DNA of 64,000 nt from positions 58,106,902 through 58,170,901 of the forward strand of contig CAMZMU010000063.1 in NCBI GenBank assembly GCA_947311845.1, written 5' to 3'. The stretch's first letter is position 1; the number at the start of each line of letters is the position of its first letter. The DNA is from Poa pratensis. Lineage: Eukaryota; Streptophyta; Magnoliopsida; Poales; Poaceae. The translations under genes were made by a program, and so were the position numbers. Of this stretch, positions 23,523-37,215 are shown one piece after another. Under the pieces are notes generated by a model. It saw nothing but the letters and a program-made list of their open reading frames with translations. It made no database searches and had not been told where the DNA came from.

Positions 23523-25542
23523 CTAGCAAAATGCCCGTGCGTTGCAACGGGCGACTAATGTGAAAACAGGAACAGTTAGGTTGCGTAAGAAAATATCTTC
23601 TTCTTTTTGCTTTCATGTACAAGGAACCTGATTGAGAAAGCGAAAAAAAAAATGTAAGGATGCAAAATTTGAGCAGCCGAAGCGAAGAAAGTAGAGAAAT
23701 GAAACAAAAACATAAAAGAAAATTATATACATGTGGTTAAGCAACCCAAGTGTATCAATTAAAAAAGTTATAATCCCAAAGTAGGTCGTTTGATTCGAAT
23801 CATGTCAGCCTATATAGGATTTGGACGTGGTAGTGTAAAGGACTCGAACTCATATAAAAAACGGGCATATACCAATTTTTTCGACAAAGAGAACATAGTT
23901 ATATCAAAAAAATATTAATAAAACTCGGCTTCTACAACAAGACAATGTTAATTTTCTTGTGGAGTGGTTAAATTGTTGGCTCGCCATGTTGAGTATCCGG
24001 CTTGATGGAGTTGAATCAAATAAGCTCATTGGTGCTCTAAATAAATTTCTGGTCATGCCTAAGAAGTCCTAGTATGAATTACTGTCTCCGACTAAGGACT
24101 TTACCTTCTAAATCGGATATTTACAATTACAATTTCTAGAAATAGAAAATGCAAATTAAGCATATGTACATGGTCTCACATCTCAAAGAAAAAAAGAGCA
24201 CCCAGTAGCAGATAACCAAATTTACATTTGATTATCCGTAGTCATTTGTTTTATTGCTCTTATTTTCCTAGAAGATATAGACATAATTAGCAATCAAGTA
24301 TGAACTTTGTATAGCATAAAAACATCAACTATTATTCATTTTTGGTTTGTTTTTCAGCGAAAGCACATTACACCATTTAAATTATTATTCAAAATTTGAC
24401 CTTTATCTATCAGAGCTACCAAGTGAGAGGAGCAGAGGTCCAAAGCTAGGAAAATGTGCAAGAAAACAAAGATATTTTAACGGATGACCAAAGATCTAAA
24501 TCAACAAATCATACATGTGCTTTGTCGTTAGACACTCAAAGAAGCACTGTGCTAAATGGGTAGTGTTACCAACATGCGAAACAAAGACGAAGTCCTGCCT
24601 GCCTGAAGTACAGGTTGATCCTGCCGCACCAAAAACACATGAATAGAAACCCACCCATAGAAAAGACTCGTCCAAGAATCTGAGAAAAAGGAAGAGTATA
24701 ATCTGTTGTCTCAATCTACTCCACGACTGATTCGCCGCAGAGTGCTGACTGCTGCGCAAGGATTCTTCAGCTTGCCACTACCAGGCAGTACGCCGATGCG
24801 GAGAAAATAGGTCGACCTGGTGGTCGACGCCATTGTGGCCAGGGCGGGCGGAGTTTTTGGCAGCGCCGCCGGAGCAGTTAAAAATCAAGAGGTTGGCGGC
24901 GGTCGAATCGGAGGTGTCCGGGACAGTGGATCGGCCAAGGGAGGGCCCGGAGCTCGGAGGCGGGGGGATCGGCGGCGGGTGGTTCTGTTCCTCTAGACGA
25001 AGGTGGAGGCGGCGCCACTCGCCGGAGATCGAGGGGTGGACGGGACCTGGACGGCGCCGGCCTCATCTCCCCACTCCCCTCGAGCTCGTTTGAGACGCGG
25101 CGGCTAGCCGGGAGGGTAGAGTTCACAGGGGAGGCCTACCTGAACAACGGGCAGTGGGAGGAGACGGTGGTGGAACTGGAGCGCTGTCCTCTCCTCTCTC
25201 ACATGCGCCTGGCTTCTCTCCATGTTGCTCCGCCTCTACGACGCCGCCTCCGCGCGCGCCAGCAACGCCCAACACCGGCGAGCCCCTGCCTTAGGTCGTC
25301 CCGCTTGGCTCGCCTCGCCTCCTCTGCTCCCAACCATCTCCGACCAGCTCTGCCGCGGCTCCCCCGAGTGGGCTCCTCTTGCGGAAGAGAGAGCCACCGA
25401 TTTAGCTCGGTTACGTGCGTCACGATTGGAAGAGGGAGACAGATTAGACGATGTACGACGTACCACCGAAACGGTACGACGTACCACCGAAACGAACGAA
25501 ACGGACGAAGGAAGAAACATTGCTCGTATTATATAGTAGAGA
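23523..25542 (-). mobile_element. Helitron 1 (2.0 kb)
   Basis: The minus-strand 5' end is TCTCTACTATATAATA (25542 downward). The 3' end is CTAG at 23526-23523, preceded by a hairpin at 23533-23552 (stem GCCCGT/ACGGGC). Insertion is between A (25543 side) and T (23522 side) with no target duplication, as expected. There is no Rep/helicase ORF, so it is non-autonomous. A GC-rich block at 24790-25530 could be a captured gene piece but was not recognised. A 23-bp phrase acggtacgacgtaccaccga is partly duplicated near 25455-25495. Confidence 0.85.
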
Positions 25543-28500
25543 TACTGGAACTGTTGTTTAGGCATCAAGAACCCAGTACATGAAGCTTTGAATTTTGCTA
25601 TTGCTTTCTCCCTTTGTTGCCAAATGTAACAAGGATTCTTATTTATATTTTTCTGTTAACGTGGTGTGATTAGTTCACTCGAGCTTTAGTTTTTTTTTTC
25701 AATATTTCATTGATTTCGTGTGTTACATAGTTACATTCACACATGTTGTAAGAATTCACCACCCATAACTCTCAGTCGTCATGCTACATGCATCTGAGAT
25801 TGGATAACTGAAAGTGATATCATTTGCTTCCTGCGAATTCTTCGAGATCAGAACGCTCCAAAGGAGGCTAAATTAACCTTACACTTAGGAGTCTGCTGCA
25901 ATCAAGTAACAATTCAAACTTCAAAATTACATTGGGCAAAGTAGAAGCAAGAAAGAACGTATGGACCATGTCATATTAGGTAGAAAGGATGGATAATAAT
26001 AATAGACCTTCGCCATCAGGAACTCTTGAATCGATGGAATGGATGTGCCTTTGTGATGTTAAAGAAAGGTACCATCATGTATTTGCCTCACTCTCAGGTC
26101 TACTCCTAGCTAATCTAAGTAATACAAAGCGAAGTAGCTTTCTGTATAGGGCAATGCTATTTCTGTAAGATTTGGGTAATTTGTTTTGTAGAAGGACTCA
26201 CTTGACCAACGCTTGCACTTGTTTGTGTTAATGGATCCAGCAAGACTATAATATGATTTTTTAGGATTTGAAGAACAACGTGTGCATGTTTTTTCACCTA
26301 ATCCATCATTTGAGGAGTCGGTTTCGCGATTGGGCTCAGATAGGGGTAAAGAGGGGGAACGGAGGCAGAGTTTATAATTGTACGGTTTCCCACTAAGCGC
26401 GAGCATCAAACTTTATCCTTCCTCACCGTAACCATGGTGTCAAGTTGATTCGCACCGGATATCGATACCTTCAGCCAAGACCCATTCTTAAAAGCCAGTG
26501 GTGGTGTCCGGTCGAAGGAAGTTAGTGCTAAGCACTATTAATATCGTATCGAACCTGATGAGTATTTTAGAGTATCTTTGGACCCCAAAGAGTTGTATAA
26601 GTAGTCAAGAAATATTCCATTTTGAGTTATGGTTGTGCAACCGATCGTACCCATCTTTATAACGTTATTGCCCTTGCGGACAAGAAGAATCGATCCATAA
26701 AAAATATGTTATGTAATGTATTCAGTTGAGTTGAATCCTGCGCATAACCAAAAGAAAGGAAAGAAAAAGTCTATATCTTCTGTCCTCTCTATTACTCGCT
26801 CCAGGTATTACACTCGTTGGGCTCAAGGTAGCATTACTACGGTAGGCTATTCTAAGAGGAATTTACTGTAAAATAGATATCTCTTTGCTCTTCAGCCAGT
26901 AAGTCTGAAAGCAAGTCAGTTGTAGGCCAGACCTGTCATCAGTAGCTCTACTTTTGTAGATTGAAGCTTTTATAAGGCAGGAATGAGAGCTGGTGCTCAA
27001 CAGGGGATGTTTGAAGGACATATCTAACTAATATAGACTCCGCAGCTATTGAATCCCCGCCCCTTGAATCCAAGCCAAGTGGGAAAGAAGGAACAGTTTT
27101 CAATAGCAATGGGTCAGATAGCCTTTAGCCTCTCTTCCCAAAACAAGCCAAGGACAAGATCAATCTATTGCCTCCCCTCCGACCACGTTTAGCTATTTTT
27201 TATTGAATAGTGTAAAACCCAATCCCAAGCAATAGTTAATAATAAAAACTCCGAACTAGGCAAAAAAGCAAGGACAATAAAGCCTTCAATCGGCATAAAA
27301 ACCGGGTAACTACTCTCCTCGGAAGATTAACTGGAAAAAGGCCCTTGAACTTTTAAGGCTTGTTATCCTCTATTGTCCCCTACCATCTAAGGTTCGTTCT
27401 CTGGTCTATCATCTGCTCCGATTACTAAACTACAAATATATAAAGAATATATAATGGGGGTATGCAACAGTTGGAAGTTGTTGCATTACCTAAAGGCCCC
27501 CCGGTGTTACCACCTACTTGCCTATAGGGCTTGATGATCAGAGACGCCTAAAGTCTTATGGTCTCAGGCCTTAGAGAACAACGAGGGCTCTCCTACACCT
27601 CCTTTTCCAAGGGAAAGTTGAATCAAAGGGTAAAGAGAAATCACATCTTTACACCCGACTAGTTAGGACTCTCCTAAAACTGGAGGCATCCAATTAAGTC
27701 CTCTCTGTCCAACATAGTCATAGACCTTCCAAAGCAAACTTCACCAATACTGGATCAGTCTGATTTACTTTCCATCCGGTTATAACTACGGGTGGATCGA
27801 GAGCTTGTGCAAATAGCACAAGGGGATCAGTACCCATGTCCAAGTCCATATTCAACATCCAATACCATTTCCAGTATTGGAGCCACTTCTCCATCTGATT
27901 CCTATATAGCGAGTGTTCCCTAAAACACTGTGTGTTGAAGTTGTGTCCTTCATCGCCTGAGGGGATCAAATCCTCAGGTAATGGGACCAAGCAATGTGGC
28001 CTCACCTTGCGCCCTATTAGATTGAAGTTTCTATTTACTTGCGTCGGGTTCTTACTTCTTTCCTACTGAATTAATAGATGAAAGACATCAGGCAGATACT
28101 ACCCTTGCTTGCTATTGTTTCCAATTATTTCAATTGAATGAGAGTCTATAATTGCTATTAACAGATCAATTAGAGTACTGAACTGTGGAACCTTATTGAT
28201 TCACTCCTCGCATACTTAAACGTTTTATCTTTGCAACCAAGGGGAGCTACACCACGCTGCTCTCCTGCCACTGAGCTTGCTACCCCTTTGATTTCTACCA
28301 ATGAACCTTCCCTAAAGACATGTATTTCTCCTTCCAATTCACCTTCATGTTCCCCAGCGGAGTATTCAACCAATCCATTCCTAGCACCATGTCATAGGCA
28401 ACCAGTGGCAACAGCCTCAGTTTAGCTTCAAATTCCACTCCTTGCACCTTCCAGGTACCCCCTCCGATACACTGCTTTACTGATTATGTTCTGACCATTA

Positions 28501-29060
28501 GCAACCATAACCACTATGGGAAATGTTTGTACCAGCTTGGCTTTGATAAAGTTTCCTTCCCTCAGAAACCAGCAATTCCCAGATCAGAAATCCTATTTCC
28601 AGCTCCTCTAGTTTTATTTTATTAAACCAGGACTGTTTATTTGTCCAGCAGGGATATTACCGAAAAAAGGGCTTCCGTTCAAAGCTGAAAGAAAGAGACT
28701 GGTCCTCCCTCTTTGCCTAGCGGTTAAGCTCCCCTGGCCCCGCAACCAAGAGTCACTCGTCGAAAGCTGACCAGGAAGACAATAACTGCTATTTCAAGAT
28801 AGCAGAAAGACAAGGCAATAGGAAAACAATCATACCGTGGATAAAAAGGGCTTTTCTATGTGTTATGCCCTACGTTACATTCACCTTATTTATCTTCATT
28901 CTCTTCCGCTGCGAGCTAGTATGCCCAAAGCCGGCAGTGCGTAGGAGGTCACTGATCGAGCACTCTTGCGCCGACGAATCCGATCTTAGATAGAATGAAT
29001 AGGCGAAGAAAGGACAACCTGCTAATAAGAAAGTTTCTTTCTTACTTATGGAAAGTCTTA
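25543..29060. other. Mitochondrial-like DNA, segment 4 with TE relics
   Basis: The first ~550 bp read more like a plant 3' UTR or TE tail (AT-rich, T-run at 25690). From about 26400 on, the character returns to that of segments 1-3. It includes a Gypsy protease relic at 28170-28560. An open frame at 27718-28005 on the minus strand has no recognised domain. Confidence 0.4.
28170..28560 (-). mobile_element. Ty3/Gypsy protease fragment
   Basis: On the minus strand one frame reads LRLLPLVAYDMVLGMDW, the conserved C-terminal part of the Gypsy aspartic protease. After a frame change it continues EGEIHVFREGSLVEIKGV and ends near 28170. Stops upstream and the absence of RT show a small decayed relic. 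Confidence 0.7.
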
Positions 29061-30555
29061 TGTGACACCCCTCCCTGGCACATATCACCAGAGAGGCGGT
29101 CGCCCCGTGCGCCAGCCCAGGATATCTGGCCGCACGTCACGACAGTGCAAGATGATGGAAATCATTACACAATCAGGCACAAAGAGTGCTACAAATGGTT
29201 TACAAGGCCATCAAGGCATTACAGAAAATGATGCCAAGCATGGCTCAGGACAGAGTTTAACTGGCAGCGGAAGACGACTAAGGCAACGGCTTGGAGCGGC
29301 TCCACTCCACAGGCATCTGGCTGGGCTACTGATCCTAGCACGCTCTTGCTCCATCTCCTTGCTAAGGTAGAAGATGTTTCCTCGCCGATATCTGGCCACA
29401 ATCACAAGTCCCGTGAGTATATTTGTATGCACTCAGCAAGAATCGCCACTCACTACAATCAATCCAACAATCATGCAGCAAGATATACATTGGAAATAAA
29501 ATCCTACAACATGGCCAGGTGTACTTTAGATACATGACATAAACATAGCATGGCATTGACAACCAAACATGTCATAAGCAAGCACCTGGGGTATCACCAG
29601 TACAGAGTCCAAGCCAGGTGGGGTTGGATCGTGCACCGGCAATCATACAACGAGCTTACCTGTGACGAGTAGACGAGTGTGTACCAGTTGGTACCAAATA
29701 ATACACAACAGCACCTGTGATCACTGCTAGGCCCACTGGTCTCATCGTTCCACTCTGAGCATGCACGGTTGATGTTGGCTCAGGCCTAACTCTAGGCTCC
29801 CAACGATCACACCGCCATTCCATATCTCGGGTTACCGTCGACATCTCAAGGCAACATTCCCTGCATCACCTTATTTGTTCATTTAGTGAAATCAGGTTGT
29901 TCATCTTTCTTTCAAACAATACTTAAGTTTAACCTCCGGACTCGACAAAGACACACAGTGTGACCGACACTGAACTATTGTTCCATATCCCAGGAACAAG
30001 GCTAGCTGCTAGTTTGACACTCTTGAGAGGTTGCAGTTACCACTCATCTAAATGCACCATACAGCCGGTACTTTAGGAAACCTTCCTTAAGACGACCCGA
30101 TACACTTACATGACCGTTCACGCTACCAAGACACTCCCTGTATAGCTACCGACATAACTCTATGTCTTATGACGAAGTGAATCCGGCACATCCCCAACCC
30201 ATGAGCGACGCCTAGCTCCGGAACCTTCGCAAGACTAGCCCGACCACAAAGGTAACCGACTAGACTTGCCAAAATGGTAGCATCAAAGGAGGCTCAATAG
30301 GTTACGTAGGTCAAGGCCCACCCATATGAGCGACAGTGGTAGTGCTTTCGATGTTCAGATTAGTGGCACTATGGACTGTCCCTATCGATGCTTGGAGGGG
30401 TGTTTCAATTTAATCAAGTTCCATCATAACAAGTCCAAACAACAGGGAATTAGTCCAACACAATAATCACAATATCATAATAATATATCATCAAACAACA
30501 AGACATTAGCGACATAATATTTCAAGCAATAATTGTATCCATGTGCAAACTTAGA

Positions 30556-30830
30556 AAAATAAAACGTCAACCGGAAGACTACGGCAGCGATTCCGCTGGC
30601 AAGCGCCTTCTCGTTCGACAAGGAAAAAGAAACGTCAACCGGAAGACTGTGGTAGCGATTCCGCTGACAAGCACCTTCTCGTTTGACAAGGAAAAGAAAC
30701 GTCAACCGGAAGACTGTGGCAGCGATTCCGTTGGCAAGCGCCTTCTCGTTTGACAAGGAAAAGAAACGTCAACCGGAAGACTATGGCAGCGATTCCGCTG
30801 GCAAGCGCCTTCACAGATCAACTACAAAAA
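30556..30830. repeat. 67/68-bp tandem repeat, four copies plus one decayed
   Basis: The word aaacgtcaaccggaagac starts at 30562, 30630, 30697 and 30764, giving spacings of 68, 67 and 67 bp. Each unit also contains gcgattccg and aagc(g/a)ccttctcgttt. A fifth, more diverged unit lies at about 30848-30905. It sits inside the 4.45-kb LTR. Confidence 0.92.
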
Positions 30831-32331
30831 AATAACACAATTGGTTTGCGTCGACCGGGTGACTACGACGGCGATTCCGCCGACCAGCGCCACCACAGAT
30901 CGACCACAAAATTTAGTTGGGCATGTAGTCTCCAAAATGAACCGAAAAGCAATCATAAGAAAGAAAACATCCATTCCACTCGAGGATTAACCTGACATGG
31001 TGTCAGCAATCTTGGCAAAAAGAACCAAATGGAAAGCAAATGTCCCAAGCGTCGCAGTCTAGGCGGGCTTACGCCAACCACGTTTGACGGAGGGAGAAGA
31101 AGCAAATAACTCTTTTTGGCAAATGCCCCCAACTCCGAGGATCATAAGACGACATTCGTCCGCTCCTTACCTCGGCGAAGGAGAAGAAGCAAACAATCAT
31201 AGGGACGCATGTTTTATGGTTGTTTATTTAGAGGGTTCGACAAAGCCACGCAAGTGCGAGGCGCACAAATTATTCACACGTCATTCTAATGGATACATGA
31301 TGATGAATAAAACATGGCATCACTATCTATACTTGAAATCAAACATGGCATTGCTATCTAAGCTCGAAACAAATATAGCATGCAAGTATACACATGAAAT
31401 TACAGGAACCAACATCATCATCGACTAGCAAGCAAAACATAGCGAGATAAAATAGACGGGGCTCATAGCAAGTGGTTAGCTTGCCTGCGAAGACGGCTTC
31501 AAATGGTTCCGGGAAGTGTCGGACTCGCCGCGGTTTAGAATTCCGAAGAACGCTAAAACCACGGAGGGACATACAACACACAAATATAGGCCGTAAAACT
31601 AATTAATTCCTAAAATGGAAAAAACAGTACCGCTGGATAGATCTCTTCAAAATATGAATTTAGAAAGTTGAATCACCTCAATCGGAGCTGTGGTTTGAGA
31701 GAAAATGGCGAGCGAAAAATAACTATCCGCCGCTCACATAATTAGCTAGCTGGATATGAACGATCAGAACACTGTACACTATCTTCTACTAGCTTGCTTC
31801 GTACGGGAGAGCTTCGGGGACGGCCGACCGCCGGCGGCAGGTGGGCTGGCTGAGCAAGGCGAGGACCGAGGCGAGGTCACCGCCTCACCCCGCGCCCCGG
31901 GAAGGAGATGGGCCGAGAGGGAGCGCCTCCGTGCGTCGCCCGTGAGCTCGCGGAGCTCCGGCCTTGTGGCTATGGCGACCGCACGGGAGGCCGGTGCCGG
32001 CGCCGTCCTGCTGCACCGCAGAGCTCGAGGACGAGCAGAACGAAGCCAGAGGCCACGCCTCGCTCGTTCAAGAGCTCCCTAGCGGCAAGGGAGGCCACGG
32101 ACGCGTCGACGACGAGCTCGCAGAGCTTCGGCCGAGGCGGCCGTGCACGAGCTCGAGCACCCCCGATCTTCTGGCTACACTAGGAAGTGGAGAGGGAGCG
32201 ACAGAAGTGAGTTGTGCCTCCAGGGGAAGGCTCGGGAATGCTTCTTATACAGGCAAGGGAGAGCGGAAGCGGACAATAGAGCATGCGGTGCTTCAATGCC
32301 GCCGGTGCAACCACCTAGCTCCAAGAAATAA

Positions 32332-32646
32332 GGGCCCGTTTGATTCACAGGATAGGAAAAACGCAGGAATAGGAAAACTGCAGGATTGTAATGTCATGTC
32401 CATTCCAATCCTACAAGATTTCACATGCATCAATCTTTGTTTGATTCCATCACAGGAAAAGCAAAGGATTTTGAAAAAGAGGTGTGAGTGGATGTTAGGA
32501 TTCCTATAGGAACTAGTGCAAAGGATTCCATAGGAAAAAATCCTATGGGATTCAATCCTATGAATCAAACAAGTACCATAGGAAAAATTCCTAAGGATTT
32601 GAATCCTACAAGATTCCTATGCCAATCATTTGAATCAAACATGCCC
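32332..32646. mobile_element. Tourist/Harbinger-type MITE (315 bp)
   Basis: The left end GGGCCCGTTTGATTCA and the right end TGAATCAAACATGCCC are inverted repeats. TAA flanks both sides (32329-32331 and 32647-32649). The interior holds inverted pieces of the type aggattccta. It is nested in the GC-rich part of the long solo LTR. Confidence 0.9.
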
Positions 32647-33511
32647 TAAAGTGAGGAGATAGGACCGGGGGAGGGCTGGCTAGGGGAGGTGCTGGACGAG
32701 CAGTGCCGCACGAGGCTCTACTGGAGAAGAGGGGTTAAAGGTAGGGTTAAGCAAACCATGATTAACGAGGTGGCTTCCGAAATTTTTAAACATGCTCCGA
32801 AGGTGTTCGATGATATGCCCCAACGAACTTTTCGACGTAAATAAATTCCAGAAAAAATTCCGCTGGCCAGGTTTGGATGCTAGGAGATGGTCCACTGAGT
32901 TTGAGCTCCAATGGTTGCCTCCAAATATGGTTTTGGGTAAAAAGTCCGCTAAGCCGCGTACCGGCATCGATTTTTCGGCTTACAAAGGAAGTGGGTCAAA
33001 CATTGCTCGAATGGGTTTGGGTTCAACAGAAGAAGTGGAGGAAATACAAAAATATGCATCTCCCTAAATTATGAGAATTTTCAGAGGTTCCTAAGTGGAC
33101 TGAATAAATTTGGGATCAGAACCGATATATAACAGTTAACCCCTAAATTGGAAATATTGCATCGGAGTATACAATATTTTTGTGTGGTTCATCTAGATAA
33201 GGGTAGGGGAATCCTCTGGTATTTTGGTAGAATTTTTCCAACTACGGAAATAGGATTTTCTTTGGTAGGTGGACCGAAGGGTTTAAAAACGACCGATCGT
33301 TTGGGGTTAGGATTTATCAGACGAAATCCAAATGAAGAAATTGTCTCGAGGGGCGTAGTGGTTCGCGGGTCACCCGGACAAACATGAGAGAGGAAAATCC
33401 CTAACTCAACTCGTCTCAAAAGATTTGAGGAACCATTTATTAAAACTAGAAAAAGTTTTTTTGGTGTCCAAAAATAATTTAAAATTTGGTCTAAATTTTC
33501 GGGGTGTTACA

Positions 33512-36500
33512 CCTTACCTCTTTCTTGGACACGTTTTCGCTGCGCGCCTCTATGATAAACGAAATGGCAGACATGAACAAAGCATATAGTTGGTATGACG
33601 AGATATTCTTCTTTCCCGACGGAACTACCTTTCGGCTTCGCTAAAAACACATGGGCTATGCCTCAAAGTCTCAACACTGGCCCGGAGGAGAACACTAATC
33701 TACACATAAATAAAATCTATGTTCATTTTTGATTCAACTGACCGAGACTAGCAAATCAATCCTTTTGAAGCACTCAGCTTTCAGACAAGTCTTCAGACTG
33801 CCATGTTTTAGCTTACTTACCTTTGCCTGCCAACGCTAGAAAAGCTAGCTTCCTTGTTTGTGGTACCAGGAATGTGTCATCTTGATCAAGGAGTCTGGAA
33901 CTCCATGCTGGGGATGTAGGAAATGCTATTCGTGCCGGTGAATCGACGAAACTATGTCCTTTGCAGCTTTTTGTGCAATGTCCTATGTCGTAAAAGAAAA
34001 TGTTGGTGCAGGCTATCTTCGTATGCTTTTTCAAAAGCAAGAATTACTACTATTTATTGACTTTATGAAAAGAAAGTAAATTGACACTTTATGTCTCTCT
34101 TTCGAAATTGAAACTTGAAAATAGTAGGAAACGGAAAGCTAGAACGAAGTAGGCGAGGAAAGGGTCAGAAAAGTATGCATGGTCGTCACGGGTAAGGATT
34201 CTCATTCCAGCATTCTTGGGTCTAGTTTTGTTTGGACTTGGGCTTAGATGTAGTGGGTTCTTGGGCCACTGCTTTATCTTTATCAACCTTAGAAGGAGCA
34301 TTAGTCTTTGACACATCAATCAACCCGGCGTAGGAGCATGGGATTTGGACACATCAACACCAAACCTGTTGTTGAAGTCGAGTATGAGCTTCTATCCAAT
34401 AGAAAGAAAAGAAGAAGCAAAGGCTTTTCGTCTTATCTTTTAAGTTCTCGAAAGGAGAATCAGAGGCTTTACACCTATCTTTTCTACTTGCTTTTCGTTT
34501 TCTAAAAACAAGAGATCTAGGAAATGAAAGGAATAATTCATTATCGATAAGCTGTGGGTAGAACAGCACAATGATAGAAACATGAGGAAAATCGTCTTCA
34601 TCAATTGATATTTAGCTATTTTTTCTATTTTCTAGGCGGAAGGATCTCGGATGAAGCTCCAGAGTTCTTGACCAGTGGAGTCAAGTGGAGAAGGCGTTAC
34701 TTGATAGGAAAGCATTTTTTTTTTGCAGGAATTGTTGTTGTTTCAGCGCGGTAACGAAGGATGTCTTTCTACCTTCACTTGACCCTGGAAAGTTGTCGTG
34801 TTTTCTATCTTAGAGGATTAACCACGCCTTTATGCAAAGGCGATGCTGAAGAACATAAGCGGTTGTTTAAAGCAGTGGCGGCGCATCCGCCTCTATCCAT
34901 CACCATAGTCTTTCTAGGTTTGTTCAATATCATTTATATGCCATATGTCAAGGGCTAAATATACGGTAGCCGATTATATACTCCGCGTAGGGCGAAGTTT
35001 GTCCCAGTTGGTAGTTATATATAGGTATAGCTGGAGCCCTAGACAGTCTAGCCATATACCATATCATGGGTTGTGGGCTACTCTGGAAGGAGTGGTGACC
35101 TAGCGCGATAGGTTGCTTTTACTATTACAAGACTGGCTTCCTGGTCAAGTCAGCCTCCTTGAGTTTGTCTTACGGACGGAGTGGGCTTTTCCCCAGGGGG
35201 TCTAGTTTTCAGGCAAGTAGGCCTATTGAGATGCATATAACAACCTTTTTCATCTTATCACCCCGCCTAGCGACTTTGCAAGCATTAAAGGCTAGGCACC
35301 TAACAGCGGTTATTCCTCCAACAGGTTATTTTGGGTTACGCTAAACCTTAAAGCCTTTTACCAGCAGATGAATACTTAATCTATCCCCTCTGCGCACGGG
35401 AAGGGAAAGCAACTCTTCAAGATTATATGCCGAAAATCCTATGTTTGGAGTGACCATGAACACACTGCTTGAGACCCTTCTTTCGTGAGACAGTTGTGAT
35501 TCCGCTTTCATGTTTTGGATTGAGCTTTGTCACTCTTTCTATGCCTCTTTCTTTTTCTTGGAGGACAACACACACGTGGCGCTAAGGTTCCCGTGGCAAC
35601 TGAACTAGGATTCGAAGCCAGGATGAGCGGATCTACCGCTCCAGGTCCTTTCCTATTCTTATACTAATATGTGTAAGTTCCTTGCGTTTAGAACTAAAAC
35701 GTGAGGCATAGTAATGGCGCATGTGTGATATTCTATTGATCCTGTTTAGGCTGCTTTAGGAAAGTACTCAAGCAGGAATGGAGAAAATGTCTTCTGCTGC
35801 TATCTTATCTGCTAAAATGGACAAAATCTTTTCTTCTTCTCTATGTCACTAATCAGAGTCGGAGAGACCCATGAGACTTTCTTTTCTCCCAACAGGCTCT
35901 AGCGCTACGGCAACGCTTATGGCTGCAATCCTAACTGCAATGGCCCTCGCGGATTTAGTGCACCCAATCCATTAGGGGTTCCTGATAGTGAGATTCCTCT
36001 AGTCAAGTCTAAGGATTGAGTATGCGGGATTTCATCCAGTCTGTTTCCATTGCGGAATGTATGGTCACAGAATAGACTCATGCCCCGGCTTATAGTATGC
36101 TGCTTGGAAGGCCTTGGATTCACACGTCTGGTGCTGCCCCGGCTTGTCTTCTCCGCATCAAAGAGTCAAGTATGCTGTTGAGGGCCATGTGGTAACTCTA
36201 AAAAAGAAACTTTGTTTGTCACTAAACCTGCTGCATTCCCGTATATTGAAGCCGCTGAAGAAGCTATTGAGACTTCCTTCCAGTCACTCTAAATTTGGAA
36301 TGCTAATTCTGTTTCTGAGGGTTCCACTACAAAGATGTCTGAAGCTTCGAAGATGGTAGCAAGATTTATGCTGAACAGCCCATATCAGAAAGGCAAGGGG
36401 CAAGAACTTGCAACGAATATTCGCCCCAGTGGAACTCCCTTCTGCTGATGAGAGATTCAGGCTAGGATATGAGCCCAAGAAAGGAGATAAAGAGAGAATC

Positions 36501-37215
36501 ATTCAAGAAAGAAGAGAGAAGCGATTGGCCCATCTAGAGGGGAAGGGAACCCCAACACCAGCTACATCTGCAAACAATAAGGTCCTGAGAGGTGGAGGAG
36601 GGCCATCCCAAACATGCAACATATCCTCCATTTCTGCTCCGGTCAAAGAAAGGGTTCAGGTTTGTAAAAAGGACTGTTCGCCGGTCGGGCTATCTTATAG
36701 GCTGGTTTCTAATTATACTACACGATTACTCCTTTCACAATAGAAAAGAAAAAGAAGGCTCGGGTTTCATAACTGAATCCGAATCGGGATCAGGTTTAGC
36801 AGATGTTGTGGTAAAGTCAAAAGATAGGAATTAGTTCACAACCTCAATATAATAAGGATCGGGCTCGGGAACAGCTTATCTAGCAGTGGATGCAAAGGAA
36901 GAAAGCAAAGACGTGGCCCAGACCGAAGCTGAAAGGAACTTGGTCACCCGGAGAAGATTTCTTTTCTTTGCTGATTCCTCTCAATGAAATTTGCCATGTT
37001 GCACTAAGTTACTTACGTATGTATGCATGCATGCAGTTTGGGAACACTTTGGGGTGAACACCCATCCGAACAAGTAGGGTCAATAGTTCAGCATTTAGGC
37101 CATAACATTTAGCAAAAAACGAATCTTAAACCCAACAAGTGCTCTCCGAACCAAGCTAGATAGTCTCCTATCACTAGGCTCACCAACCAACCTGGACTTT
37201 GATTCTTTCTTATTA
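33512..37215. other. Mitochondrial-like DNA, segment 5
   Basis: Same style as segments 1-4; it follows the long LTR directly. It includes a chimeric retroelement relic at 35880-36745. The word tgaacacccatccgaacaag at 37050 looks familiar from plant mitochondrial DNA, but that is memory, not a search. No intact gene was recognised. Confidence 0.45.
35880..36745 (+). mobile_element. Chimeric retroelement relic: zinc knuckle joined to Gypsy G-patch region
   Basis: At about 36020-36085 a frame reads VCFHCGMYGHRIDSCP, a CX2CX4HX4C zinc knuckle in the style of LINE ORF1. Right after it, in other frames, is Gypsy sequence: MLLGRPWIHTSGAA (end of protease) and KYAVEGHVVTL. KMSEASKMVARFML plus YQKGKG is a G-patch-like segment, and LPSADERFRLGYEPKKGDK lies at 36425 on. 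Stops and frame changes separate the parts. The mix of LINE-like and Gypsy-like pieces suggests fusion of fragments. Confidence 0.7.

Larger units (their letters stand above)
29061..33511 (-). mobile_element. Long solo LTR, Gypsy type (4.45 kb)
   Basis: On the minus strand it starts TGTAACACCCCG and ends GGGGTGTCACA, the paired ends typical of Gypsy LTRs. The flanks are TCTTA (29056-29060) and CCTTA (33512-33516), a target duplication with one mismatch. No pol domain or second LTR was found inside. It contains a 67-bp tandem array, a GC-rich block (31760-32330) and a nested Tourist-type MITE. The mitochondrial-like sequence continues on both sides. Confidence 0.75.

Noticed and set aside
24833..25583. 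GC-rich frames in Helitron 1 as a gene
   Set aside because: No domain recognised, several competing frames on both strands; at most a captured fragment.
27718..28005. Minus-strand 95-codon frame
   Set aside because: No motif recognised and no supporting context; the neighbouring Gypsy relic suggests it is retroelement debris.
30556..30905. Regular 67-bp repeats as a possible CRISPR
   Set aside because: Whole units repeat with no unique spacers, and the host is a plant LTR; it is a tandem repeat.
31756..32330. GC-rich open frames on the plus strand
   Set aside because: They lie within the long solo LTR, overlap in several frames and show no known domain.
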